A stretch of DNA of 64,000 bases. It comes from Ahaetulla prasina (taxonomy: Eukaryota > Chordata > Lepidosauria > Squamata > Colubridae). The number at the start of each line of letters is the position of its first letter. Within the stretch, counting starts at the first letter, position 1. The translations under genes and the position numbers were made by a program. The stretch lies in assembly GCF_028640845.1 (NCBI RefSeq), contig NC_080542.1, positions 14,029,901 to 14,093,900 of the forward strand. Direction: 5' to 3'. Below the pieces are notes generated by a model that was given only the letters and a program-made list of their open reading frames with translations, was not told where the DNA came from and ran no database searches. Positions 45,734 to 57,240 of this stretch are shown piece by piece.

Positions 45734-46455
45734 GTTTATGTCCAGGATGCGAATATTTTCACGGCCCTCTTCTTGATTCGTGCAGTATACAGGTCCTCAA
45801 TGGAAGGCAGGTTGGTAGCAATTATTTTTTCTGCAGTTCTAATTATCCTCTGAAGTCTGTGTTTTTCTTGTTGGGTTGCAGAACCGAACCAGACAGTTAT
45901 AGAGGTGCAAATGACAGACTCAATAATTCCTCTGTAGAACTGAATCAGCAGTTCCTTGGGCAATTTGAGCTTACTGAGTTGGCGCAGAAAGAACATTCTT
46001 TGTTGTCCTTTTTTAATGATGTTTTTGATGTTAGCTGTCCATTTTAGATCTTGCGATATGATAGAACCTAGAAATTTGAAGGGTTCTACTGTTGATACTG
46101 TGTTGTCTAGTATTGTGAGAGGTGGAAGTATGGAAGGGTTTCTCCTAAAGTCTACCACCAATTCTATGATTTTGAGTGTGTTCAGTTCCAGATTGTTTTG
46201 GTTGCACCACAAGGCTAGTCATTCGAGGAGGAGGAGGTGGCGAGGAGGACGAGGATCTAGTCATTCGTAGGAGGTGGCGAATGTGAAGGGGCTGATGACC
46301 CCACTGAAAGGGAAGATCTCATGGGCTGTTCGGCTCATGGAGGTGCTGTGGTAGGTGTGGCAGTGCTGTTGGGGCTCTAGATGCTGATTTACAACAACTT
46401 CATTGTGGCCACCAGGCCAGAATGTGATCAGACTTCCAGCCCAGGTAGCCATCAG

Positions 46456-46738
46456 AAAGTTTTTTTTATTATTTATTTATTTACATTTATATCCCGCCCT
46501 TCTCCGAAGACTCAGGGCGGCTTACAGTGTATAAGGCAATAGTCTCATTCTATTTGTATATTTTACAAAGTCAACTTATTGCCCCCCCAATAATCTGGGT
46601 CCTCATTTTACCTACCTTATAAAGGATGGAAGGCTGAGTCAACCTTGGGCCTGGTGGGACTAGAACATGCAGTAATTGCAGGCTGCTGTGTTCTAATAAC
46701 AGGCTTCTTACCAGCCTGAGCTACCAAGGCCCTTCCGT
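46456..46738 (-). mobile_element. tRNA-derived SINE inside hAT-like element
   Basis: Minus-strand copy of the 26506 family; 3' end CCGCCCTGAGTCTTCGGAGA and GGGCGGGATATAAATG at the left. Confidence 0.7.
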
Positions 46739-46934
46739 TGTTGTTGTTCTAGATCAATGCCTAGAGCCCCAGCAGCAGCACTGCACCTGCCACCAGCACC
46801 TCTATGGCCCTGCAGTCCACGAGCACTTCCCCTTCACCAGGACAGCTCCCGTCCCACCTCCCACCCTGGCATGGGAAATCCATGGCCACCAACAATGCTG
46901 CAACCCTCTCCCTGTCCCCTCGTTCATTCCTGGG

Positions 46935-47055
46935 CATGGAGGGAGGGAGGAAAGAAGGAAAGAAGGAAGGAAGGAAGGAAGGAAGGAAGGAAGGAAGGAA
47001 GGAAGGAAGGAAGGAAGGAAGGAAGGAAGGAAGGAAGGAAGGAAGGAAGGAGGGA
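46935..47055 (+). repeat. (GGAA)n array
   Basis: Nearly pure GAAG units; longer than the paralogous array at 15105-15200. 47363-47830 is V2R flank homologous to about 20300-20650, with no gene. Confidence 0.94.
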
Positions 47056-47831
47056 TATTGGAATGAAAGAGAGTGAGGGTCTGAGGGAAGTCCTGTTTCA
47101 GCATTTGGTCATCAGCAGCTCTGCTGCCCTTTTGCCATCCCCTTGTCCCCTCCTTCTGTCCATCCTATCATTAAGAATGATTTGCTTAAAAAGCCAGGTC
47201 TCCTTGCATGGAGAGGGAATGGACCTTCCTCTGACCCACTTTGCCCCCCATATCCACCATGACCAACCTGACCAAGGAGAGCAAGCACATCAGCAATAGT
47301 CTTGAGAAGAAGGTAAGTGCGCCCCCTCAGAGAAGTGGGGCTGTGGGTTCCCCATGCCCCAGGAGTTTTATTTTATTTTGTATGCTGCTGTATAGCATGA
47401 ATAGACACCGTTTTTGTGTGTGTGTTAGGGGTGAGTGCACATGCAAAGATACACACAAACATGCAGAAAGAGTCAGTTGCATACATACTATTATTACTTT
47501 ACTTTGTGGTCATTCCACCTCCATTAAATGCCATCTTCAGTGTTCATTATAACTATAAAAATAAAACACAAACACGTCCTTCACATTCTATACAATTGAA
47601 TTGAAAACCCCTGATATTGCATTAATATTGCACTATACAGTAGAATTCAAAATACAAAAATCAACAGAGTTGAGGATGTCCAAAACCTGGGAGTAACTTC
47701 ATTACAGAGGGCAGGCAGTGCTACAGAGAATTCTTTCAAAGAAATGGATTAGGAAGATCTTCCTAAAATTTAAAATGGAAGAAGAAACTGTGAAGGAGAC
47801 AATGATAAGCTGGGCCAGGAATTTTGGATAT

Positions 47832-48513
47832 AGAATAGAATTTTATTTTATTGGCCAAGTGTGATTGGACACACAAGGAATTTGTCTTGGTGCATATGCT
47901 CTCAGTGTACATAAAAGAAAAGATACGTTCATCAAGGTACAACATTTACAACACAATTGATGATCAATATATCAATATAAATCATAAGGATTGCCAGCAA
48001 CAAGTTATAGTCATACAGTCATAAGTGGAAAGAGATTGGTGATGGGAACTATGAAACGATTAATAGTAGTGCAGATTCAGTAAATAGTCTGATAGTGTTG
48101 AGGGAATTATTTGTTTAGCAGAGTGATGGCCTTTGGGAAAAAACTGTTCTTGTGTCTAGTTCAGGGGTGTCCAAACTTGGTCCCTTTAAGACTTGTGGAC
48201 TTCAACTCCCAGAGTTCCTCAGCCAGCTTTGCTGGCTGAGGGACTCTGGGAGTTGAAGTCCACAAGTCTTAAAGGGACCAAGTTTGGACACCCCTGGTCT
48301 AGTTGTTCTGGTGTGCAGTGCTCTATAGCGTCGTTTTGAGGGTAGGAGTTGAAACAGTTTATGTCCAGGATGCGAGGGATCTGCAAATATTTTCACGGCC
48401 CTCTTCTTGATTCGTGCAGTATACAGGTCCTCAATGGAAGGCAAGTTGGTAGCAATTATTTTTTCTGCAGTTCTAATTATCCTCTGAAGTCTGTGTTTTT
48501 CTTGTTGGGTTGA
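47832..48513 (-). mobile_element. LINE B 3' fragment, left arm of an inverted pair
   Basis: Tail at 47832, UTR, then RT C terminus ending GTTTTTCTTGTTGGGTTG at about 48513. Interrupted by a MITE at 48162-48296. Its sequence is repeated in reverse at 48578-49202. Confidence 0.8.
48162..48296. mobile_element. 135-bp near-perfect palindromic hAT MITE
   Basis: Both halves read CAGGGGTGTCCAAACTTGG outward, with a centre near 48230 (CAGCCAGCTTTGCTGGCTG). GTCTAGTT is duplicated exactly at 48154-48161 and 48297-48304. Confidence 0.85.
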
Positions 48514-48515
48514 AT

Positions 48516-49202
48516 TAGAGTATTGGGACAAATTCTACAGAGGAATTATTGAGTCTGTCATTTGCAACTCTATAACTGTCTGGTTCGGTTCTGCAACCCA
48601 ACAAGAAAAACACAGACTTCAGAGGATAATTAGAACTGCAGAAAAAATAATTGCTACCAACCTCCTTCCATTGAGGACCTGTATACTGCACGAATCAAGA
48701 AGAGGGCCGTGAAAATATTTGCAGATCCCTCGCATCCTGGACATAAACTGTTTCAACTCCTACCCTCAAAACGACGCTATAGAGCACTGCTCACCAGAAC
48801 AACTAGACACAAGAACAGTTTTTTCCCGAAGGCCATCACTCTGCTAAACAAATAATTCCCTCAACACTGTCAGACTATTTACTGAATCTGCACTACTATT
48901 AATCGTTTCATAGTTCCCATCACCAATCTCTTTCCACTTATGACTGAATGACTATAACTTGTTGCTGGCAATCCTTATGATTTATATTGATATATTGACC
49001 ATCAATTGTGTTGTAAATGTTGTACCTTGATGAACGTATCTTTTTCTTTTATGTACACTGAGAGCATATGCACCAAGACAAATTTCTTGTGTGTCCAATC
49101 ACACTTGGCCAATAAAATTCTATTCTATTCTATTCTATTCTATTCTATTCTATTCTATTCTATTCTATTCTATTCTATTCTATTCTATTCTATTCTATTC
49201 TA
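48516..49202 (+). mobile_element. LINE B 3' fragment, right arm of an inverted pair, with (TATTC)n tail
   Basis: Plus-strand order is RT C terminus ([20 protein letters not shown] at about 48536), 3' UTR with CCAATCACACTTGGCCAATAA, and (TATTC)n at 49118-49202. This is the clearest view that the (AATAG)n arrays are 3' tails. Confidence 0.82.
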
Positions 49203-49689
49203 TAAGAAAAACCTCTACGAAATGTTTTATCGTTGGCATTTACCCTCAGCGAGATTGGCCAAAACATTTTGAAAATGTTCACCCGAATGCTGGAGATATA
49301 GTTATAAACAGGGAACTTTCTGCCATATGTGGTAGAGCTGCCCCAAAGCCAGAAAGTATTGGCATAAAATAAGGGAATGGTTGGAAGAAATTACTGAACA
49401 AAAGATCGAACTGAAACCAGAACTATTTTTATTGGGCATTTTAGATGGAAAAATGGGTAAAAAAATCCATATATAATATTACATATATTAACTGCAACCA
49501 GAATCATTTTTGCTCAAAATTGGAAACAGACTAATATTCTTTCAGAGGAAATGATAATAAGAAAAGTACTTGAGTGCACAGAGATGGATAGAAGATTGGC
49601 AAGATCCCAGCTGAGATGTCATCAACATCAATATATTGAGCTCTGAAACATTTTGAGAAAACAAAGAATTCAAAATTGATATAAATTCC

Positions 49690-49870
49690 CAGTCTCATTG
49701 TAATTATGAAATAACCACAATTAATACTGTACAGTAACTTCCTGGTTCATGAACACTCCCTTAGGAGAGGAGGATAAGTGAAAAGTCAAGTTTTCTAATA
49801 TCACATGTTTTATTGATATGAACGATGATCTCTTGTTTCTTTTGGTGATGGATGAGACAGGCAGAGCTGC
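49690..49870 (+). promoter_or_regulatory. Conserved V2R 5' flanking block, copy 3, separated from exon 1 by a CR1 insertion
   Basis: Shares CTTAGGAGAGGAGGATAAG and flanking bases with copies 1 and 2. A CR1 fragment (about 49908-50210) splits it from the short conserved stretch next to the ATG. Confidence 0.33.
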
Positions 49871-49907
49871 TAGGATTATAGGTTTTATGCTTAGATTTTA
49901 ACAACAA

Positions 49908-50210
49908 CGAGTTGGAAGGGACCTTGGAGACCTTCTAGTCCAACCCCCTGCCCAGGCAGGAAACCCTACACCATCACAGACAGATGGTTATCCAACATTT
50001 TCTTTAAAATTTCCAGTGTTGGAGCATTCACAACTTCTGCAGGCACTTATTAATTGTTCCACTTATTAATTGTTCTAACTGTCAGGAAATTTCTCGTTAG
50101 TTCTAAGTTGCTTCTTTCCTTGATCAGTTTCCACTCATTGCTTCTTGTTCTACCCTCAGGTGCTTTGGAGAACAGCCCGACTCCCTCTTCTTTGTGGCAA
50201 TCCCTGAGAA
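49908..50210 (-). mobile_element. CR1 LINE 3' end in the 5' flank of V2R copy 3
   Basis: Begins GAGTTGGAAGGGACCTTGGA, the typical CR1 3' end read in reverse, and contains TTGGAGCATTCACAACTTCT. Copies 1 and 2 lack it at the same point. It ends about 135 bp before the exon 1 ATG. Confidence 0.8.
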
Positions 50211-50346
50211 GAGGGAATAGTTGATACTACATGATTCTGGCTTTCAATCAGCTGAGTGATGCCATGTGAATTACCAATATTTTTTTAAAAAATCAATAAA
50301 TGGTCAAACTATTTGAACTAAAGCAAGAAGACTCTCAGTTAAAGTC

Positions 50347-50567
50347 ATGTTATTTTTGGCACTGATGATAATTCTAGCAGTTGAACTTTATGGCCAGAGA
50401 AAGATTCCTCCGGCTAAGTGTCCTATTAAGGCACCTCTGCCTATTGTCCACAAGTATTACCAGCCTGGGGATTTCATCATTGCTAGCATTACTTCTCAAA
50501 TCTACATTTTCTCAAGTCCGGTAACATTTCAGAAGCCGCCTTCTGATGAAACTTTTGATGATCTTTT
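50347..50567 (+). CDS. V2R copy 3 exon 1
   Basis: ATG at 50347 opens [16 protein letters not shown], a signal peptide. Ends TTTT|GTAAGT with the same phase as the other copies. Confidence 0.88.
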
Positions 50568-50952
50568 GTAAGTACCTTCGGCTGAAAAATCAAGCACATC
50601 TTCTATGAGGCCAGAGAGTTTTCATGCTAGTTAACTCCATGTAGGGGTTTCATCTAAAGCTCCAACTTCGACATGAAAAGAAGAGAAGATGGCAGATTTT
50701 ATTCAACACTTTGGTTTATAAAAATTCCCAAATTATTTTTATTGAAAATTGCAAATTGCAAATACATAAGAGAAGCTTCCTATAGTCGTCTTCTATCATG
50801 AATGTCAGGCAAATCACCTGTTGTATTAAAAATTATCTTCTATATTGAAAGACTGAAAACTACTAAAATGACCATTATTAAAGAGCACCTTTAGGGGAAA
50901 AAAATATTCCCATGGGGGGATGATATGTCTGTCAGTCATCTATCTATCTATC

Positions 50953-51015
<63 letters not shown>

Positions 51016-51228
51016 ATCTCCCTCATCTCTTATCTGTATCTATATCTATATCATCATCTATGCCTGCCTGCCTGCCTGCCTATTTATCTATCGGTCTGCC
51101 TGCCTGCCTGTCTGCCTGACTGCCTATCTGTCTATCTGTCTGTCTGTCTATCATCTCCCTCTCTCTTTCAATCATCTCTTATCTGTATCTTTATCTATAT
51201 CATAATCTATGCCTGCCTGCCTGCCTGC

Positions 51229-51309
<81 letters not shown>

Positions 51310-51324
51310 ATCTATCTATCTATC

Positions 51325-51371
<47 letters not shown>

Positions 51372-51387
51372 ATCTATCTATCTATCT

Positions 51388-51465
<78 letters not shown>

Positions 51466-51552
51466 ATCTCCCTCTCTCTTTCAATCATCTCTTATCTGTA
51501 TCTATATCTATATCATAATCTATGCCTGCCTGCCTGCCTGCCTGCCTATCTC

Positions 51553-51618
<66 letters not shown>

Positions 51619-54600
51619 ATCTAACTATGTAACTATTTAGCTATCACTATTAAATTTTTGCCTGCATATATGTATACATTAAATTATAATATAATATTCA
51701 TAATAATAAATACAGATATCTCTGCACATATATACATTGCACATATAATAGTGCATTTTGAAAGGGAAAAAGAGTTGGGCAAAGCAAATTTAACAATACT
51801 AAAATACTGTACAAAAAGATAATAAGCAGAAAAGAAAGCAAAGAAAGGGGAAACAATGCATTACATTTCCCCTCCCCCCTTTTAAAATATCTGCCAATTT
51901 ACAATATTATATAACATTATTTTTTATTTTCATTTGGAGCATATGTGGAAGCCAGCATAATTGTTTTAATTCTTTTTACTTTCATATTTTTAGATTAATA
52001 TCCTCCTTGCTTTCTTTCGATTAATCCAAATCTTCCAGGGCAGATGGTTTGATATAAATTACTATTTCACTAAATTTTTTACTCTGTTCCGCAGCTGTTT
52101 ATTTTTGTCTCAATTTCCATTGCTTTATCAGGAACTTGTGTCCTGTTATATATATGTTTCTTGGAGGCAAACAATATCTGAATTTTGTCTTTTCAATTTT
52201 GTTACGTATTGATGGTGACTTTAATCCATTGGGGTGGATTTATGCTGTTAATGTACCTTACATAGTATGTTTCAAACTTATTCTATACAATAAGCCTCCT
52301 ATTTTCAAGAGGCAATTATGAGAATGTTCATGTCAGGATAGAATTAGTAATAAGATCTAAAGAATGTGGTAACCTAGAACCTATTGCTCATAACCTAGGA
52401 TGTTGACTCAGAATTACCAGCACATCCTGGCCTTGGTATTTGCTGTGAAGGAAATAAATGAGAATACCAAACTCTTACCCAATGTCAGTTTGGGCTTCCA
52501 TATCTTAAACAGCTATTTTTTGGCAAGGTGGATCTATCATGCCTCAATGGAACTTCTGTCCACTCAGGACAAGCTCATCCCTAACTACAAATGTGATATT
52601 CAGAACAAGATTGTGGGAGTCATTGGGGGACCCAATTCTGAAGTTTGTGTCTACATGATGAACATCTTGAGTGCCTACAAGATTCCACAGGTAAAAAAAA
52701 AGATAAAAAAATATACAGGTTCGTTATGTTTAAGATACTTTGGTAAATGGGAGATAGAAAATAGAAATCTTATTAGTTTGCTGGGTAATGTATTTATTAA
52801 CCACTGAAATGGTAGTTGATCAATCTATCATTGGATGCTGCAAAGGTTGCCACACTTCATTGTACTTATAAATTAAAATACAGGTAGTCCTTGACTTATT
52901 CCTGGAATTTCTGTTGTAAATTATGAAAAGTGTAGGTTGTGGCACTTATGTGACTGGCCAGTTTCCAGTAAGGAACATTGAAAATTGTGTCATGTGATTG
53001 CAGAATGCTGCAATCAGCTGTAAAAGTGAGTTGGTTGTCCAATGTTGGAAGTGCAGTCATGTGACTGTGGAGGTGGTGACACCATCGGAGTAGCAAAACT
53101 GAGTTGTAACTATTTTTGGCTTGTGTGTTGCATCACAACTATCTGTATTTTTCAACAATCCATCTGTATGTCACTATATATAGAACAGAATAGAACAGAA
53201 CAGAACAGAATTCCTTATTGGCCAAGTGTGATTGGACACACAAGAAATTTGTCTCCGGTGCATAAACTCTCAGTGTACATATAAACAACAAAGTGATAAG
53301 TCATAGATCATAAATCATAAGATACAAAAACAGTTGATAAATCATAATATACCAGTAGGAGAAGGAAAGATGAGAGGTGAGAAAGATGAGAAGATGAGAA
53401 GGATGAGAATGACGAGAAGGTGACAAGGATAATAGCAATACAACTTACTACATAGGTAAAATAACTTTGAGCAGAAGACATTGCTGTAGGAAAAAAAATA
53501 TTTAGCAGAGTGATGCCATGGGGGAAGAAACTATATTTGTGTCTAGTTGTTTTGGCATGCAATGGCCAATAGAATAGAATAGAATAGAATAGAATAGAAT
53601 AGAATAGAATAGAATAGAATAGAATAGAATAGAATAGAATAGAATAGAATAGAATTTTTTATTGGCCAAGTGTGATTGGACACACAAGGAATTTGTCTTG
53701 GTGCATATGCTCTCAGTGTACATAAAAGAAAAGATATGTTCATCAAGGTACAACATTTACAACACAAATGATGGTCAATATATCAATATAAATCATAAGG
53801 ATTGCCAGCAACAAAGTTACAGTCCAACAGTCATAAGTGGAAAGAGATTGGTGATGGGAACTATGAGAAGATTAACAGTAGTGCAGATTTAGTAAATAGT
53901 TTGACAGTATTGAGGGAATTCTTTGTTTAGCAGAGTGATGGCCTTCAGGAAAAAACTGTTCTTGTGTCTAGTTGTTCTGGTGTGCAATGCTCTATAGCGT
54001 CATTTTGAGGGTAGGAGTTGAAACAGTTTATGTCCTGGATGTGAGGGATCTGTAAATATTTTCACGGCCCACTTCTTGATTCGTGCAGTATACAGGTCCT
54101 CAGGAAGGCAGGTTGGTAGCAATTACTTTTTCTGCAGTTCTAATTATCCTCTGAAGTCTGTGTCTTTCTTGTTGGGTTGCAGAACTGAACCAGACAGTTA
54201 TAGAGGTGCAAATGACAGACTCAATAATTCCTCTGTAGAACTAAATCAGCAGCTCCTTGGGCAGTTTGAGCTTACTGAGTTGGTGCAGAAAGAACATTCT
54301 TTGTTGTCCTTTTTTGATGATGTTTTTGATGTTAGCTGTCCATTTTAGATCTTGCGATATGATAGAACCTAGAAATTTGAAGGTTTCTACTGTTGATACT
54401 GTGTTGTCTAGTATTGTGAGAGGTGGAAGTATGGAAGGGTTTCTCCTAAAGTCTACCACCATTTCTCCGGTTTTGAGTGTGTTCAGTTCCAGATTGTTTT
54501 GGTTGCACCACAAGGCTAGTTGTTCGACCTCTCGTCTATAGTGGCATCTTGAGGGGAGAAATTGAGGCAATTTATGTCCAGGATGTAAGGGGTCTGTAAT

Positions 54601-56597
54601 TTTCTCAGCCTTTTTCTGGTTCATGCGGTATACTGGTCCTCAATGGAATGCAGTTATTTTTTTCTGCACTCCTAACCAGTGGTGGGTTTCTACCGGTTCG
54701 CCCTGGTTCAGGTGAACCGGTAGTGGCATCGGTGGGAGGCTCTGCCCACCCACCCGGAAATCATCACGGATGCTCTGAGCATGCCAAACCAGACAGTTAT
54801 AGAGGGTTGATACAGTTGTTACTATGTTGTCTGATAATGTAAGAGGTGGTAGAATAGGTGGGCGTCTCCTAAAGTCTACTATCTCTGCAGTTTTAAAAGT
54901 GTCAGTTCCAGGTTGTTCAACTGCACCAGAGGGTCAGTTGCTCTACCTCCCATTTAATGCTTCCCATCTGTTAGAAAGCTTATGATCCATCTGTAAGTAT
55001 GATCAGGCTGAGAAACATTGATTTGGATTTCGTTTGAAAACGTTTTGGAAAGTCCAAACCTGTGTGCAAAATTGCAGCTGAGGCTGTTCAATAGCAAAAA
55101 ATGTCTTATGAAATCATAAAATTTCCTGAAATACTTGTGGTCTAGAAAGATATATTCTGTCTGGCATGGTCAATGTTCCGTCAATATTTGACAAAATTAA
55201 TTAGCCAATATCAATAATAAATCAATATCTAGCAAGTAATTAATCAGTAAATAAATTGATGTCAATAATAAATCAATTAACACAGATCAGCAAATAATGT
55301 CCATCTAATCAGCTAATGAATTGTTAATAATTAAATAACTAGACAATTTAATATTGAGCTAAACAGTGCTAATTAATTAATGATCAATAGTATTAGAATT
55401 TTTATTATATAATAATTATAAAACTTCTATTATTAATCCTTACTTAATGGAATATGGTTGTATGACAAAAATAACTAGACAATGATAAAGTAGAAATGAC
55501 TATCAATTAATTATACTAAATGCTAAATCGTTGATATTGCTTTGTATATTTGTCATAAGAAATATTTAAATGTTCAGAAAAATATATAAGATACAAATCT
55601 GAAAGCAGAAAGGAACCGTCTTTCTACTGTGAAGTTGAAAGTTCACATACTGTGAACATACTTCACATACTATGAAGTTCACATACTGTGAAGTATGTGA
55701 AGTTTCATTTTGATTATGTCTTTTCTTGTTTCCCACCCCCAGGTTTTATATGGGTTTTCCCCAATAATAAATGACAAAAATGAAGAAAGATTTTTTCATC
55801 GTATGTTTCCCAAGGCGATCCATCTCTATTTGGGCATTCTTGAGTTGCTACTGCATTTCAAGTGGACCTGGATCGGTGTGCTTTCTTATGATAATGACAA
55901 TGGAGATGCATTCATACAGCATGTCCTTCCCTTTTATTCTCAGAAGGGTGTCTGTGTGGATTTCTTAGAAACAGTGCCTCAAATGTCTTTTTCCAGTAAC
56001 ATTGCTGAAACTGCAACAGAATGGTTTGCAACTTCACGTATGGTCACAGGAAGTACTGCCAACGCTGTTCTCATTCGAGGTGAAATTCATACTATGAGTG
56101 TCTTGAGAACAATTTTCCAATTCTCGCAATTTTATGATGTAAGAATTGAAAGACAGGTGTGGCTTATGACAGCCCAGATGGATTTTGCATCTCCTGGTTT
56201 TTTAAAAGATGCCGACATACATTTCCTCCATGGGGCTCTATCATTTGCTGTTCATACAAATTATCCTAGAGGATTCCAGAAGTTTCTGAAGGGACGAAAC
56301 CCCCTCTCAGAAAACGAAGATGGGTTTATCAGAATCTTCTGGAAAGATGCATTTAATTGTCATTTCTCAAATCCCAGTCTACCACAGAGAGATGAGGAGA
56401 TCTGCACTGGGGAAGAAAAATTGGATAGTCTACCTGGAACCCTGTTTGATAGCAGGATGTCTGGCCACAGTTATAGTATCTACAATGCAGTTTACAGTAT
56501 GGCACATGCCTTGTATGGCTTAACTTCATCCAAGTCAAAAGAGAGGGTAAAGATAAAAAGCATGGGACAAGGGTATCTACTTGAAAAAGCCTGGCAG
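50347..56597 (+). CDS. V2R copy 3, exons 1-3 only in this window (partial)
   Basis: Exons are 50347-50567, 52399-52690 and 55743-56597, in frame and free of stops, giving 456 residues of signal peptide and ligand-binding domain. It diverges clearly from copies 1 and 2 (exon 1 has [14 protein letters not shown], exon 3 has [12 protein letters not shown]), so it is the older branch. Exon 3 is 12 bp longer near its 3' end ([12 protein letters not shown]). No exon 4, linker or membrane domain is seen between 56598 and 64000, where copies 1 and 2 have exon 4 within 0.63 and 6.3 kb. The gene may continue beyond the window or be truncated. A LINE tail begins a few bases after the exon 3 donor, and a CR1 fragment has entered its 5' flank. 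Whether it is functional cannot be decided here. Confidence 0.8.
50935..51620 (+). repeat. Large compound (CTAT)n/(TGCC)n array in V2R copy 3 intron 1
   Basis: Three blocks with ATCATCTC, CTTATCTGTATC and CTATGCCTGCCTGCC alternate with long (CTAT)n runs, giving a higher-order repeat. 51621-52398 holds no recognised feature. Confidence 0.95.
52399..52690 (+). CDS. V2R copy 3 exon 2
   Basis: Acceptor CCTAG, donor CAG|GTAAAA, 292 bp, contains [19 protein letters not shown] and ends KIPQ. Confidence 0.9.
53568..54540 (-). mobile_element. Inner LINE B copy with (AATAG)n tail
   Basis: Array 53568-53654, UTR block, and minus-strand coding [20 protein letters not shown] and KLKLPKELL. Very like 40275-46255. 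Confidence 0.8.
54672..54785. mobile_element. hAT-like MITE, truncated
   Basis: CAGTGGTGGGTTTCTACCGG opens it and GTGAACCGGTAGTGG follows in inverse sense; the right end is lost. Confidence 0.6.
55185..55560. other. AT-rich stretch in V2R copy 3 intron 2
   Basis: Rich in AATTAATTA and ATCAATAATAAATC variants; no gene or transposon recognised. Confidence 0.6.
55743..56597 (+). CDS. V2R copy 3 exon 3
   Basis: Acceptor CCCAG before GTT TTA TAT GGG, donor TGGCAG|GTATTT. 855 bp, 285 residues, with [20 protein letters not shown] and [17 protein letters not shown]. The donor is followed at once by a (TTTA)n LINE tail. Confidence 0.9.
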
Positions 56598-56601
56598 GTA
56601 T

Positions 56602-57240
56602 TTATTTATTTTATTTATTTATTTATTTATTTTGTCACAACAATATATGTAAGTATTATACAAAAAGATTATATAGTATATAAACATATATATGAGTAAA
56701 TATTAGGAGGTATAAGCATATATATATATAGGAAGAAGAAAAGAAAAACAATCGGACAGGAATGGTAGGCACATTTGCATGCTTATGCACGCCCCTTATG
56801 GTCCTCTTAGGAATGGGGTGAGGTCAATAGTAGAAAGTTTTTGGTTAAAGCTTTTAGGATTATGGGAAGAGACCACAGAGTCAGGTAAAGTATTCCAAGC
56901 ACTGATGATTGTGTTACAGAAATCATATTTTCTGCAATCTAGATTAAAGCGGTTGACATTAAGTTTAAATCTATTGGTTGCTCTTGTATTATTGCAATTA
57001 AAGCTGAAGTAGTCTTTAACAGGAAGGACATTACAATAGATGATTCTATGAGTTAAACTTAGGTCTTGTCGAAGGTGACGGAGTTCCAAGTTTTCTAAGC
57101 CTAGGATTTCAAGTCTGGTGGGATAAGGTATTTTGCTGTTTTCAGAGGAATGGAGAACTCTTCTTGTAAAATATTTCTGGACACGTTTAATTGTATTGAT
57201 GTCAGAGATGTGGTGAGGGTTCCAAAGCAATGTAGAAGGA
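56602..57240 (-). mobile_element. LINE A 3' fragment starting at the V2R copy 3 exon 3 donor
   Basis: (TTTA)n tail at 56602-56632, UTR, and C-terminal coding [18 protein letters not shown] on the minus strand. First element of the tandem unit. Confidence 0.82.

Larger units (their letters stand above)
40275..46255 (-). mobile_element. Second LINE B copy, interrupted by the Gypsy element
   Basis: Pieces 40275-40669 (short tail, 3' UTR) and 45734-46255 (RT C terminus) form one minus-strand LINE. Minus-strand motifs at 45736-46212 include [37 protein letters not shown] and [18 protein letters not shown], typical of L2-clade LINEs. Confidence 0.8.
46262..47362. mobile_element. hAT-like element, right piece, with SINE and long (GGAA)n array
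   Basis: Continues the element begun at 40116; matches 14730-15400 of the copy 1 element (for example GACCAACCTGACCAAGGA near 47260). A SINE occupies 46456-46738. The true right end is not recognisable. Confidence 0.6.
53180..54970 (-). mobile_element. Outer LINE B copy in V2R copy 3 intron 2, with inner LINE B and MITE
   Basis: Outer pieces 53180-53567 and 54541-54665 plus 54785-54970 read as one minus-strand LINE. An inner LINE B (53568-54540) starts with its own (AATAG)n array. A MITE fragment lies at 54672-54784. Confidence 0.7.

Noticed and set aside
50920..51620. CRISPR-like array in copy 3 intron 1
   Set aside because: Units are tetranucleotide runs without unique spacers in a vertebrate intron; it is a compound microsatellite.
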